A DNA stretch of 64,000 bases from CAVSVP01 sp963731125 (GTDB lineage Bacteria > Pseudomonadota > Gammaproteobacteria > Competibacterales > Competibacteraceae). Positions 45,697 through 53,948 of the stretch are shown one piece after another. A program made the position numbers and the translations under genes. Below the pieces are notes generated by a model. That model was not told the DNA's origin. It did no database searches and saw nothing but the letters and a program-made list of their open reading frames with translations. Location of the stretch: positions 496,001 through 560,000 of the forward strand of contig CAVSVP010000009.1 of the NCBI GenBank assembly GCA_963731125.1, written 5' to 3'. The first letter of the stretch is position 1, and every line of letters starts with the position of its first letter.

Positions 45697-46479
45697 TTAC
45701 CCTCCTTGTTTAGCCCCTTCCTGTGGCTTTTCCTGTGGTTGTTGCTCCCCTGTCTGAGGCTCGCCGATTGACAACAGCTCCACGTCAAAAATGAGTGTGG
45801 CGTTAGGCCCGATTGCCTGCCCTGCCCCGCGTTCGCCGTAGGCCAGATCAGCAGGAATATAAACCCGGTATTTACTGCCCACCGGCATCAACTGCAGGGC
45901 TTCGGTCCAGCCGGGAATCACACCGTTTACCGGGAAGGTCGCCGGTTGTCCTCGTTTATAGGAGCTGTCAAATTCAGTATCGTCTATCAACGTACCCCGG
46001 TAGTTCACGGTTACGGTATCGGCCTCCTTGGGCTTGGGACCCTCCCCTTCTTCAAGCACCTCATACTGCAGACCACTTTCCGTGGTCTTAACGCCTTCCC
46101 GGGCTTTATTTTTCTCGAGAAACGCCTTGCCTTCCGCAAGATTCTCCTCCGCCTGAACTTGTCTCTGGGCGGCGAATTGCTTCTGCATCTTCTGCGAATA
46201 GGCCTGTTTTACCTCATTGGCTTCCTGAGGCGTCAAGAGGGTTTCTTTGCTCTCCATGACATCCTTCATGGCGCGCGTGATAATATCCAGATTCACATCG
46301 GCATCGGGTCCGAGCTGCTTAATCGAGTTGCCGATATCCATTCCAATCACATAGCTAAGCTTCTCCGCTTCCGTATTCAGGGTCAGTTCCTTGCTGCTTT
46401 CTTTGGCGGTTTCCTGCGCAAGCGCCAGTGAGGTCACAAACAGCGCCGGCAGCGCGATAGCGAATGCTTTTGATTTCAT
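45697..46479 (-). CDS. FKBP-type peptidyl-prolyl isomerase, Mip/FkpA/FklB type
   Basis: A 260-residue periplasmic proline isomerase. A signal peptide (M-K-S-K-A-F-A-I-A-L-P-A-L, ending A-L-A-Q) is followed by a helical dimerisation arm (about 25-130). The FKBP domain (about 145-240) has V-T-V-N-Y-R-G-T-L-I, V-I-P-G-W-T-E-A-L, Y-G-E-R-G-A-G and F-D-V-E-L-L. The tail is rich in Gln and Lys. An alternative ATG two codons upstream (46485) gives the same protein. Confidence 0.93.
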   Translation of the reverse strand: MKSKAFAIALPALFVTSLALAQETAKESSKELTLNTEAEKLSYVIGMDIGNSIKQLGPDADVNLDIITRAMKDVMESKETLLTPQEANEVKQAYSQKMQKQFAAQRQVQAEENLAEGKAFLEKNKAREGVKTTESGLQYEVLEEGEGPKPKEADTVTVNYRGTLIDDTEFDSSYKRGQPATFPVNGVIPGWTEALQLMPVGSKYRVYIPADLAYGERGAGQAIGPNATLIFDVELLSIGEPQTGEQQPQEKPQEGAKQGG

Positions 46480-46668
46480 TAACATATTCCCGTTGCATGA
46501 CTTAGAATGCGAGGCATCGTCTTGGCCTCACACGTTGATATGCGTGTCAACCGCGTAGTAAACTCTGCACTGTATCATACTTCCAGCCGGTATTCACGGT
46601 CCCCGGCCGCAAATCAGCGAAGACCCATGAAATTTCCGACTACTCCAGCTCCGGAAAGGGCGTAAAGC

Positions 46669-47781
46669 ATGGCTTGGTTCGCCCGTGTTGTAGCGCTGTT
46701 GTCTCTGTGGATCGGCCTGCCGCTGCTGGGAGCCTGGTTGGCGGGCCGCTCCGTCGCACCTTACCTGGATTTCCCGCCGGTGCCTACGCCGGGAGAGCCT
46801 ACGCCGTTCTCCTGGGGATTATTTGCGGTGACAGCACTGCTGATTGCAATCGTAGTCGGTCCCTTTATTTGGCGAGTGCTCAGCGCCCAATCTCATGTGC
46901 AAGTCCGGCAATCGCCCGCGCGACGTTTTCCGGTTTGGGGTTGGCTTGGCTTGGGATTTCTCGCCATCGCTTGGATATTGGTCTGGACTCGTTTTTCCTG
47001 GTTGGCAGAACTACAACCCTATACCTTTACGCCTCTTTGGTTCGGCTATGTCGTCGTGATTAACGCGCTGACCTGGCACCGGAACGGTGCTTGTATGATG
47101 ACGCACCGGACGGGCTATTGGTTGGCGCTGTTTTTGGTGAGTGCGATGTTTTGGTGGCTGTTCGAGTACCTCAATCTGTTTGCCCAGAACTGGTATTACA
47201 CGGGAGGGCGGGAAACGGCTGCGCCGGCACGATTTTTCTCCTCCAGCCTATCGTTTGCCACTGTATTGCCGGCGGTTCTCGGCACCCGAGACTGGCTGGC
47301 CTCGTTCCCGCGCTTAACGGCCGGACTGCGGGATTTCTGGCGGCCGCCCCTGCCGCCATCGAAATGGCTGGCCTGGATTCTGTTGCTGCTTGGCGCTATC
47401 AGTCTGTTTGGCATTGGTATCCGCCCGGAGCTGTTCTATCCCCTGCTCTGGCTCGCGCCTCTGTTTTTGCTGTTGGGTCTTGAGATCCTGGCCGGGCGGC
47501 CGACATTGCTTGATGCGCCCCGGCGGGGTGACTGGACGCCACTCTGGCTGGGTGCCCTGGCGGCGCTGGTATGCGGTTTTTTCTGGGAAATGTGGAACTA
47601 TGGCAGCCTCTCCCAGTGGCATTATGTGGTGCCTTATGTCGACCGGTTCCGGATTTTCCATATGCCGCTGCTGGGCTACTCGGGCTATCTGCCCTTCGGC
47701 TTGACCTGTTTAGCGGCGGCGGATTTTTTCCTTCCCCAGGTATCGTTCAGTTCTGCCAGGGCATGGCGTTTGGCGCGTTAA
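46669..47781 (+). CDS. polytopic inner membrane protein of unknown function
   Basis: A 370-residue protein with about nine or ten hydrophobic segments, rich in Trp. Notable blocks are M-F-W-W-L-F-E-Y-L-N-L-F-A-Q-N-W-Y-Y near residue 165 and F-F-W-E-M-W-N-Y-G near 305. These conserved-looking aromatic and acidic residues within helices suggest a repeated fold of two similar halves. I do not know its function. It is the last gene before the TIR gene, on the same strand, with 77 bases between. Confidence 0.65.
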   Translation: MAWFARVVALLSLWIGLPLLGAWLAGRSVAPYLDFPPVPTPGEPTPFSWGLFAVTALLIAIVVGPFIWRVLSAQSHVQVRQSPARRFPVWGWLGLGFLAIAWILVWTRFSWLAELQPYTFTPLWFGYVVVINALTWHRNGACMMTHRTGYWLALFLVSAMFWWLFEYLNLFAQNWYYTGGRETAAPARFFSSSLSFATVLPAVLGTRDWLASFPRLTAGLRDFWRPPLPPSKWLAWILLLLGAISLFGIGIRPELFYPLLWLAPLFLLLGLEILAGRPTLLDAPRRGDWTPLWLGALAALVCGFFWEMWNYGSLSQWHYVVPYVDRFRIFHMPLLGYSGYLPFGLTCLAAADFFLPQVSFSSARAWRLAR

Positions 47782-47858
47782 TAACTACCTCTTACCGCAT
47801 GGTAGTATGTTAGCTTTATGGTTAATAAAGCATTCGCCTTACCTGAGGGAGCGCGCCG

Positions 47859-48632
47859 ATGCCCGACACCGTGAAAGTGTTTGTGAGCTATAGCCACCAA
47901 GATGCCGACTATCTGGCAGATAACTCCCTGCTGGGTTATCTCAAAGGGCTGGAAAAGGAAGGAGTCGAATTCTGGACGGACCGTGATATCCACACCGGAG
48001 AACGCTGGGACGATGTGATTAAGGCCAACATTCAGGATGCGCCTATCGCGCTGGTGCTGGTCAGCCAGGGCTTTCTGGACTCTCCTTATTGCCAGAATGT
48101 CGAAATCGAAAATTTCCTGGCCAATAAGGCTCATCTCTTTCCCATTATTCTCTCTCCCTGTGAATGGCAACGCCACGAGTGGCTGAAAAGCCGCCAGTTC
48201 CTGCCTGGCGGCCAGGAAACCATTGAGGAGCATTATACGGAGCCTGGCCACCGCAAGCGGTTATTTCTAAAAGTCCGAGAGCAACTGCGGGAACGGGTGG
48301 AAACGGTCCGCCACGTGCGCCAGGCGCTGGAATCGGCTTCGCCAATCGCTGCCACTCCGCCACTTGCCGAATCCGCCGCCATGCTGCCCGTCGGCTCCCC
48401 TTATTCCGGCAAAACCAAGGTCGCCTTTTGCACCCGGTTGGGGGACGACTGGCGGAAGCTGGCCGATTACTTAGCAATCCCCCCCTACGACCAGGCCCGC
48501 TTCGAACGCGGCGATGAGGGCCGAGGCGTTTGGGTATGGCTGGAAAACCGCAAACGTCTGGCCTTATTGCCGGAGGCGGTGACATTTATTGAACGCCAGG
48601 ATCTAGCCGAGTTGCTCGAGGCAGAAAGATAA
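47859..48632 (+). CDS. TIR-domain effector with C-terminal death-like adaptor (EAD)
   Basis: A 257-residue protein. Residues 1-125 are a TIR domain: V-F-V-S-Y-S-H-Q-D-A-D-Y, F-W-T-D-R-D-I, L-V-L-V-S, and S-P-Y-C-Q-N-V-E near residue 75, where enzymatic TIRs have the catalytic Glu. A linker follows. Residues about 180-257 form an alpha-helical adaptor (K-V-A-F-C ... L-G-D-D-W-R-K-L-A-D-Y-L) that is about 60% identical to the N-terminus of the NACHT protein at 51016. Bacterial TIR proteins commonly cleave NAD+ in defence. GAGGGAG precedes the ATG. I infer a NAD+-depleting effector recruited by the NACHT protein through adaptor contact. Confidence 0.85.
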   Translation: MPDTVKVFVSYSHQDADYLADNSLLGYLKGLEKEGVEFWTDRDIHTGERWDDVIKANIQDAPIALVLVSQGFLDSPYCQNVEIENFLANKAHLFPIILSPCEWQRHEWLKSRQFLPGGQETIEEHYTEPGHRKRLFLKVREQLRERVETVRHVRQALESASPIAATPPLAESAAMLPVGSPYSGKTKVAFCTRLGDDWRKLADYLAIPPYDQARFERGDEGRGVWVWLENRKRLALLPEAVTFIERQDLAELLEAER

Positions 48633-48683
48633 GTCAATTTCCTGTAGTTCCAGGTTAGTGGGCTACACGACTTGGAAAGTGAG

Positions 48684-49371
48684 GTGCGCCCTTTAACGGT
48701 GCCAAAGAATGCAGGAAGCCACGCCCGGATAACGGCGTGAGGGTTATACGGCATGCGTTGGCGGTTGGCAACCGTTGAGGTATGAAGCCCGTAGACGATG
48801 TACGGACTCTGCGAGCCATGAAGCGGAGGATCCGGCTAACCCTGGTGACCTATGCTGACGCGAGAAACCTGGGTGGGAAGCGGCGTTACCAAGAATAGGT
48901 GAAAATGGCTGAACACTCCTACCCCTAGCCCAACAAGGGGAGGTAGCAGGACCGGTTTGTCTAACTTGAACCGGTCGTTATTCCGAAGTCTACCCGACGT
49001 AGAGCAGGCAGCTACGGGTCATAGAGTCTTTGGCAGTGGAACTGGGGAACTCCTGGCCGGCTCCCCCTGTGAAGGGGACGCGAAAATGCCAGCGTGCCGG
49101 CAGGAGGACGGAGGCGGCGTAGTAGCCAAAGGCCCGGCGGTAATGGCTGGGACAGGGTGAAGGTCCGCCAGGGTAAGCTGGACAAAATGATGGCCAACAG
49201 ATGCAACGAGGAAAGCAGATGATGGCAGCGATGCTGCTGGTGCACCTCGTGGTCGTGACGACCAATCTGCTCGATCAGAGTCGTTCAGCCCAACTGGAAA
49301 GCGCAGTGCGGTGAAAGTCGCATGCTGCGTTTGGAGCGGGGGAAAGACCGCAAGGTCCTACCTATCGCTAC
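48684..49371 (+). mobile_element. Group II intron lacking its reverse-transcriptase ORF
   Basis: The 5' end GTGCGCC matches the conserved group II intron start. Then comes a structured GC-rich region with no open frame. Near the 3' end a domain V hairpin is recognisable at about 49298-49333: AGCGCAG-TGCG-GTGAAAGT-CGCA-TGCTGCGTTT with a GAAA-type loop. Domain VI follows (GACC-GCAA-GGTC, then CTACCTATCGCTAC) and the 3' splice site is near 49371. In bacterial introns the maturase/reverse transcriptase is encoded in domain IV; here only about 90 bases (49205-49290) lie at that place. It is thus a deleted form that would need a maturase in trans. Boundaries are uncertain by a few bases. Confidence 0.8.
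49298..49333 (+). ncRNA. Group II intron domain V
   Basis: Catalytic hairpin of the intron. The lower stem AGCGCAG pairs with CTGCGTT and the upper stem TGCG with CGCA, closing on GTGAAAGT. The AGC triad needed for catalysis is at the 5' side, so the core looks intact. Confidence 0.8.
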
Positions 49372-49391
49372 CCTTATGACTTTTTTGGGAA

Positions 49392-49510
49392 GGCCCACGT
49401 TTTGTGGGCCTGGGGCTGGGGTGTCAACGCTGCTCAGAGGTGCTGTCCCTGCACCCATTCGCACCGCCGCCCTCCCCTGGCGGCTGCTTATGACACCCCA
49501 ACCCCAGGCC
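49392..49510. repeat. Large inverted repeat next to the intron
   Basis: GGCCTGGGGCTGGGGTGTCA at 49407-49426 and its complement at 49491-49510 agree in 19 of 20 bases, with 64 bases between. The left arm also overlaps a smaller perfect hairpin GGCCCAC-GTTTT-GTGGGCC (49392-49410), so two alternative structures compete. The loop contains GCCGCC ... GGCGGC. There is no coding frame. It may be a remnant mobile element or a structured RNA. Confidence 0.7.
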
Positions 49511-49531
49511 CCTCAGCTAACAGGAGGCGAA

Positions 49532-49821
49532 ATAACTTGACAATGTCACATTAGCATTTTCTTATAATATTTATTTATCAATGAATTAAGGCAACCACTG
49601 TTGGCTACGAACTTAAAGCGGGACGTACTAGACCCCACATTCGCTGGTAGGAGCGAGCTTGCTCGCGAACTAAACCTGATGTCCCTCTATCGCGAGCAAG
49701 CTCGCTCCTACCAAGTCGCTTGCAACGTTGTCCCGGCTAAAGTTGATAGCCAAACATATTTCTGTAATATACTGAATTTGAATAAACATTAGATTTTTCT
49801 AATGTGGCATTGTCAAGATAA
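49532..49821. mobile_element. 282-bp MITE copy B with 4-bp target duplication
   Basis: The element spans 49536-49817. Same length and inverted ends as the copy at 5127-5408, with flanking ATAA on both sides (49532-49535, 49818-49821). The internal REP arms read GAGCTTGCTCGCG / CGCGAGCAAGCTC instead of GAGCTGGCTCGCG / CGCGAGCCAGCTC, a paired change that keeps the stem. It ends 18 bases from the stop of the aldo/keto reductase. Confidence 0.93.
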
Positions 49822-49835
49822 ACTGGAATGAAAAA

Positions 49836-50765
49836 TCAGGAGATGGTTGGAACGTCACCGAGACGATCGAGGGCCTTGATGTTGTCTGCGATATGCTTGG
49901 GCTCCGTGGAGCTCACGATAATCGAAGTAACCACCTCCTGGCGGGCCAACCAAGCAATGGCCAGCTGCGCCAGCGTCATTCCGTGGTCATGGGCAAGCTG
50001 AACCAGCTCCTTGCGGCGGTTTACGTTCTCGGCGAACATGGTGTTATGGCGGCGAATATCATTCTTGGGCAGGTTCTGCCAGTCGAAATGGTCCGACAGA
50101 AATCCCTGACCTAGGGGGCTGTAGGGGATGAGGCTCAATCCGTGCTGCTTACAGTAGGGCACGATTTCACCTTCGGTGCGATATTCGAGGGGCTCGTCGA
50201 GGTAGCGGTCGGCGTTGCGGTCGATTAAGTTATAGAGCACCTGAACCGCGACCAGATCTGCTACCTCCTGCCGTGCACGCTCGAGAGTGTTCACGTCGAG
50301 ATTGCAGACCCCGAAATAGCGCACCTTGTCCTGGTCTCTCGCCTTGCTGAATGCTTCCATCACGGATTCGATAGGTGTCTCATGGTCGTTCCAATGTACC
50401 TGAATCAGGTCGATATAATCGGTACCGAGGCGCTTGAGGCTGGCATCGATTTCCGCAAGGACACTGCTTGGCTCGAGATGCTTGCTGATCTTGCCTTGCG
50501 CGTCCCAGACCATGCCGACCTTGGTAGCAATGATGACCCGGTCGCGCACCCCCTTGAGCGCCTTTCCCAATAGCTCCTCGGAGTGACCCAAGCCATAGAC
50601 GGGGGCGGTGTCGAAATAATTCACCCCTAACTCAAGGGCGGCGCTAATGGCGCTTAGGGTGCTTTCATCTTCGGCGCCGGGCCAGCCGGATTTGCCTGCC
50701 TTCCAGCAGCCGTAGCCGATAAGGGATGCTTGAATATCGCTAGCTCCGAGTTGTCTCTTGAGCAT
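49836..50765 (-). CDS. aldo/keto reductase
   Basis: A 309-residue NADPH-dependent oxidoreductase of the AKR superfamily. Catalytic residues are visible: Asp and Tyr in N-Y-F-D-T-A-P-V-Y-G (near residue 50), Lys in I-A-T-K-V-G (near 80), His in I-Q-V-H-W-N-D (near 123). Later I-P-Y-S-P-L-G-Q-G binds the cofactor. The start at 50765 has AGAGAGG just upstream; the longer frame to 50825 is not family-like. Substrate unknown. It lies on the opposite strand between the TIR gene and the NACHT gene, so it is probably an unrelated passenger. Confidence 0.92.
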   Translation of the reverse strand: MLKRQLGASDIQASLIGYGCWKAGKSGWPGAEDESTLSAISAALELGVNYFDTAPVYGLGHSEELLGKALKGVRDRVIIATKVGMVWDAQGKISKHLEPSSVLAEIDASLKRLGTDYIDLIQVHWNDHETPIESVMEAFSKARDQDKVRYFGVCNLDVNTLERARQEVADLVAVQVLYNLIDRNADRYLDEPLEYRTEGEIVPYCKQHGLSLIPYSPLGQGFLSDHFDWQNLPKNDIRRHNTMFAENVNRRKELVQLAHDHGMTLAQLAIAWLARQEVVTSIIVSSTEPKHIADNIKALDRLGDVPTIS

Positions 50766-50890
50766 ATGAACCTCTCTCACAAAAAAAATCGTTGACCTTG
50801 GGTTATTTCGCAGGGAATTTCGCACATCATTTGTGTGTAAAAGTCGGTATCATAGATAAGTGATTGCTCCGCTTTTTCATTAACCCAGAT

Positions 50891-50994
50891 ATCGATCTGG
50901 AAGCTGGTATCAAGACCGTCTGCGGCATGGATGCCGCAGTCGAGCTTATCGGGATGTATTGACAGCGTGTCTTGAGAATAGCTTCCAGATCGAT
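50891..50994 (+). repeat. 104-bp palindromic repeat, copy 5
   Basis: Forward copy with perfect 13-base terminal inverted repeats (ATCGATCTGGAAG / CTTCCAGATCGAT). It ends 21 bases before the ATG of the NACHT gene, so the 5' untranslated region of that mRNA would contain or abut this hairpin. Confidence 0.93.
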
Positions 50995-51015
50995 AACACC
51001 GAAAATGGATGAATC

Positions 51016-53817
51016 ATGCTCTATTCCGGTGCCAGTAAGGTGGCGTTCTGTGAAAGCTTAGGCGATGACTGGCGACGTTTGGCGGATTATTTAGAAATTC
51101 CTCCCCACCAACAGGCTCGTTTCGACAACGGCGATCAGGCCCGCGGCATCTGGGCCTGGCTGGAACACCGCGGTGAACTGCCAAGGCTAACCGAGGCGCT
51201 TTCCCATATAAAGCGGCAAGATCTGCTTGCTATTTTGGTGGAACGCCAGCATACCACTACCAGAAACTACTATCAAAGCCGTATTGACCAATGGTCAGAT
51301 CCCCGCTACGCCCTGGACAAGCGTTTTGTCCAGCTCACCCTGCTGCTGGATCAGGGCGAGGAAGCTCAGGGACCACGCTGGGCGGCGCAGACACGCCAAT
51401 TTCAAGAATTGCGCGAGGTGTTGGCCGCGGTGCCGGACCCGGCCTTGGTGTTATTAGGTCCGCCGGGCTCCGGGAAAAGCACCCTGCTTCGCCATTTCGA
51501 ACTGGATAATGCCGCTGCGGCGCTGGACAATGACACAGGTAATGATTTTTCCGCCGCGCCCGTGACGTTTTTTCTGCCCCTCAACGCTTACCGACCTCGC
51601 CCAGACGGCACCTTGCCGTCGCCTTGGGACTGGCTTACCGAACGCTGGATGGCTGCCTATCCCGATCTGCCTCCCCTGGACGCGCTGCTGCGCAACCGCC
51701 AGCTGATTCTGCTGCTGGATGCTCTGAACGAAATTCCCTATACAGGCACGGAACCGATCCGCCTCTGGAAAGACTTTCTGCGGGACCTGAACCGGGATCG
51801 TCCCGGAAATCGGGTGATCTTCTCCTGCCGCAGCCTGGACTACAGCGCCCCGCTTTCTTCCAGGGACCTGCGCGTGCCCCAGGTACGCATCGAGCCCCTT
51901 GCCGACACCCAGGTGCAGCATTTTGTGGAGTTGTACTGTCCCCAATACGCCATGGAACTCTGGGACAATCTGGCCGGTTCGCCGCAACTGGAGCTGTTGC
52001 GTTCTCCCTATTATCTGAAACTGCTGGTGGAGCAAACCGAGACGGGCGAAATTCCCGCGGGCCGCGCGGCGCTGTTCACCGGCTTTGTGCGCCAGGCGCT
52101 CAAGCGAGAAGTTGAGGCGGATAACCCCTTATTTCAGCTTGATAGTCTGCTGCACCGCCGCGACCGCCAGCGGTTAGTCCAGGCCCGGCGCTGGAAAACC
52201 TCCTATGAGCTACCATCCCGGGGTTTGTTATTTGCCAAGCTGAGCACCCTGGCCTTTGCCATGCAGGATCAGCACACGGAGAGCGCAGCCGCTCAGGTGC
52301 GGATTGCCTACGACGACGCCCTGGACATTCTGGATCATGAACAGGACGAAGAGATTCTAAAAGCCGGTGAGGCGCTGGGGGTCCTGGAAGAGGACCTGGG
52401 GCGGGATGAAGTATTGTATGTGCACCAGCTGTTGCAGGAGTACTTTGCAGCAAGGCAATTGGCAATAACGCCGGAGCCCGAGCGGGTGCAAACGGAATGG
52501 CATGTCGACAAAGTCTCACCTAGTCTGGAAGAAACTCTGGCGTCGCTTGCCGACTCAGACCCCCTGCCCCTGCTGCCTACCACGGGCTGGGAGGAGACCA
52601 CGGTACTGGCCGCCGCCATGACGGCGAATTCTGACGCCTTCGTGACGGAATTGATAAAGGTTAACTTGCCTTTGGCAGGGCGCTGTGCGGCGCAGCCGGA
52701 TGTGATTATTGCCGCGGAGCTTAAGACTGAGCTACAGCGGATACTTATTGAGCGCACACAAGACCCCAAAGTTGATCTGCGAGCCCGCATTGCGGCAGGG
52801 CTGGCTTTGGGAGAACTGGGCAATCCGCGATTTGAGCACTGCCAGGGGCCGGAGGGAGAATATCTGCTGCCACCGCTAATCATGATTCCCGGTGGAATTT
52901 ATCAGATCGGCAGCGACGAAGGACTTTATGACAATGAGGCTCCGGTTCACGCCGTAGAGCTAGAATCTTTTCTCATTGGACAATTCCCGGTGACCAATGC
53001 CGAGTGGGCACTGTTTATGAAAGCAGGTGGTTACGAGGACGAGCGTTGGTGGGTAGCAGACGAAGACAAGGCTTGGTGGCGCGGAGAGAGTACGGCAGAG
53101 GGACCAAAGCGGCAATGGCGCGAGAATCGTCAATTGTTCCAGGAAAAGTTTGACCAGATCCGCGTCTTGCACCAGCAAGGGCGTATTACATCAAAGCAAG
53201 CGGACGACTGGGAGCAAATTGCTCAGATGAGCGATGACGAATTCGAGGAGCAACTGGATCAATGGTATCCTTCCGGCCGTCAGACCCAGCCGGCTTACTG
53301 GAATGACGATGCTTTTAATAACCCGGTACAACCGGTAGTGGGCATTAGCTGGCATGAAGCGCGGGCATACTGCGTCTGGCTAAGTGCCCAAACCGGACAA
53401 CCCTTCCGGCTGCCGACGGAGGCGGAATGGGAAGCGGCTGCCCGAGGCACGGAGATTCGCCGCTATGCCTATGGCGATGATTTTGATGCGGCATGCTGCA
53501 ATACCTTTGAAACTCATATTCGCCATACCACTCCCACCGGCGTTTTCCCCGGTGGCAAAACACCCGAAGGGCTGGTGGATATGACCGGTAATACCTACGA
53601 CTGGACCAGTAGTCTTGATCAGTCTTATCCCTATGATGCCACTAATGGACGGGAAAACCCTCTTACCGGGGATGGCCGCCGGGTGGTTCGCGGCGGTTCT
53701 TGGTCCGGCAATCCTGGGTTCGCGCGCGCCGCGTTTCGCTTCGGGCTCGATCCGCTCTTCCGCAACTTCTTCGTGGGGTTGCGGGTGGCGTGTCTGGCCC
53801 CCATCCTGGAGCGCTGA
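51016..53817 (+). CDS. EAD-NACHT-FGE/C-type-lectin protein, NLR-like receptor
   Basis: A 933-residue three-part protein. Residues 1-78 are the adaptor shared with the TIR protein (K-V-A-F-C-E-S-L-G-D-D-W-R-R-L-A-D-Y-L). Residues about 130-490 are a NACHT-type STAND NTPase: Walker A G-P-P-G-S-G-K-S-T near 148, Walker B L-I-L-L-L-D-A-L-N-E near 230, F-S-C-R-S near 268, and the NACHT-type H-Q-L-L-Q-E-Y-F-A-A-R near 471. A helical linker runs to 615. Residues 620-933 are a formylglycine-generating-enzyme-like domain (M-I-P-G-G, R-L-P-T-E-A-E-W-E-A-A-A-R-G, R-G-G-S-W). The last 45 residues look like a retroelement-diversified variable region. Inferred role: ligand sensing, oligomerisation, TIR recruitment. 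Confidence 0.88.
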   Translation: MLYSGASKVAFCESLGDDWRRLADYLEIPPHQQARFDNGDQARGIWAWLEHRGELPRLTEALSHIKRQDLLAILVERQHTTTRNYYQSRIDQWSDPRYALDKRFVQLTLLLDQGEEAQGPRWAAQTRQFQELREVLAAVPDPALVLLGPPGSGKSTLLRHFELDNAAAALDNDTGNDFSAAPVTFFLPLNAYRPRPDGTLPSPWDWLTERWMAAYPDLPPLDALLRNRQLILLLDALNEIPYTGTEPIRLWKDFLRDLNRDRPGNRVIFSCRSLDYSAPLSSRDLRVPQVRIEPLADTQVQHFVELYCPQYAMELWDNLAGSPQLELLRSPYYLKLLVEQTETGEIPAGRAALFTGFVRQALKREVEADNPLFQLDSLLHRRDRQRLVQARRWKTSYELPSRGLLFAKLSTLAFAMQDQHTESAAAQVRIAYDDALDILDHEQDEEILKAGEALGVLEEDLGRDEVLYVHQLLQEYFAARQLAITPEPERVQTEWHVDKVSPSLEETLASLADSDPLPLLPTTGWEETTVLAAAMTANSDAFVTELIKVNLPLAGRCAAQPDVIIAAELKTELQRILIERTQDPKVDLRARIAAGLALGELGNPRFEHCQGPEGEYLLPPLIMIPGGIYQIGSDEGLYDNEAPVHAVELESFLIGQFPVTNAEWALFMKAGGYEDERWWVADEDKAWWRGESTAEGPKRQWRENRQLFQEKFDQIRVLHQQGRITSKQADDWEQIAQMSDDEFEEQLDQWYPSGRQTQPAYWNDDAFNNPVQPVVGISWHEARAYCVWLSAQTGQPFRLPTEAEWEAAARGTEIRRYAYGDDFDAACCNTFETHIRHTTPTGVFPGGKTPEGLVDMTGNTYDWTSSLDQSYPYDATNGRENPLTGDGRRVVRGGSWSGNPGFARAAFRFGLDPLFRNFFVGLRVACLAPILER
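53680..53793 (+). other. Candidate DGR variable region (VR) in the NACHT gene
   Basis: The last codons of the NACHT-FGE gene align with the downstream copy at 53949. At codons where the copy has AAC, AAT, TAC or CAC, this region has mostly TTC, GGC, CTC, GAT, GGG or TTT. By hand count about 23 of 29 adenines of the downstream copy are substituted here, against about 22 of some 82 other bases. A 12-base block GCGCGCGCCGCG without adenine is identical. Confidence 0.65.
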
Positions 53818-53851
53818 TCACTGTCGCCGCGTGAGCGGCAATGCGGGGCGC

Positions 53852-53881
53852 GTAGCGCCCCGCGCGATTTTTTTTTGCACT
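53852..53881 (+). terminator. Hairpin with T-tract after the NACHT gene
   Basis: GCGGGGCGC-GTA-GCGCCCCGC is a perfect nine-base stem followed after four bases by a run of T. It is a good terminator about 30 bases after the stop. In some retroelements a GC-rich hairpin just after the variable region also aids homing, so a double role is possible. Confidence 0.75.
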
Positions 53882-53948
53882 CCCGATCTATTTATGAAAC
53901 AATCCCCCTTGCCGGTTTCGACCGGCGGGGCTCCCTGGAACCAGCCAC

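Noticed and set aside
49012..49265. Minus-strand open frames inside the intron
   Set aside because: They are antisense to structured intron RNA and have no protein-like composition or ribosome sites.
49392..49530. Integron attC site
   Set aside because: The conserved RYYYAAC / GTTRRRY core pairs are not at the ends of the inverted repeat and no integrase is near.
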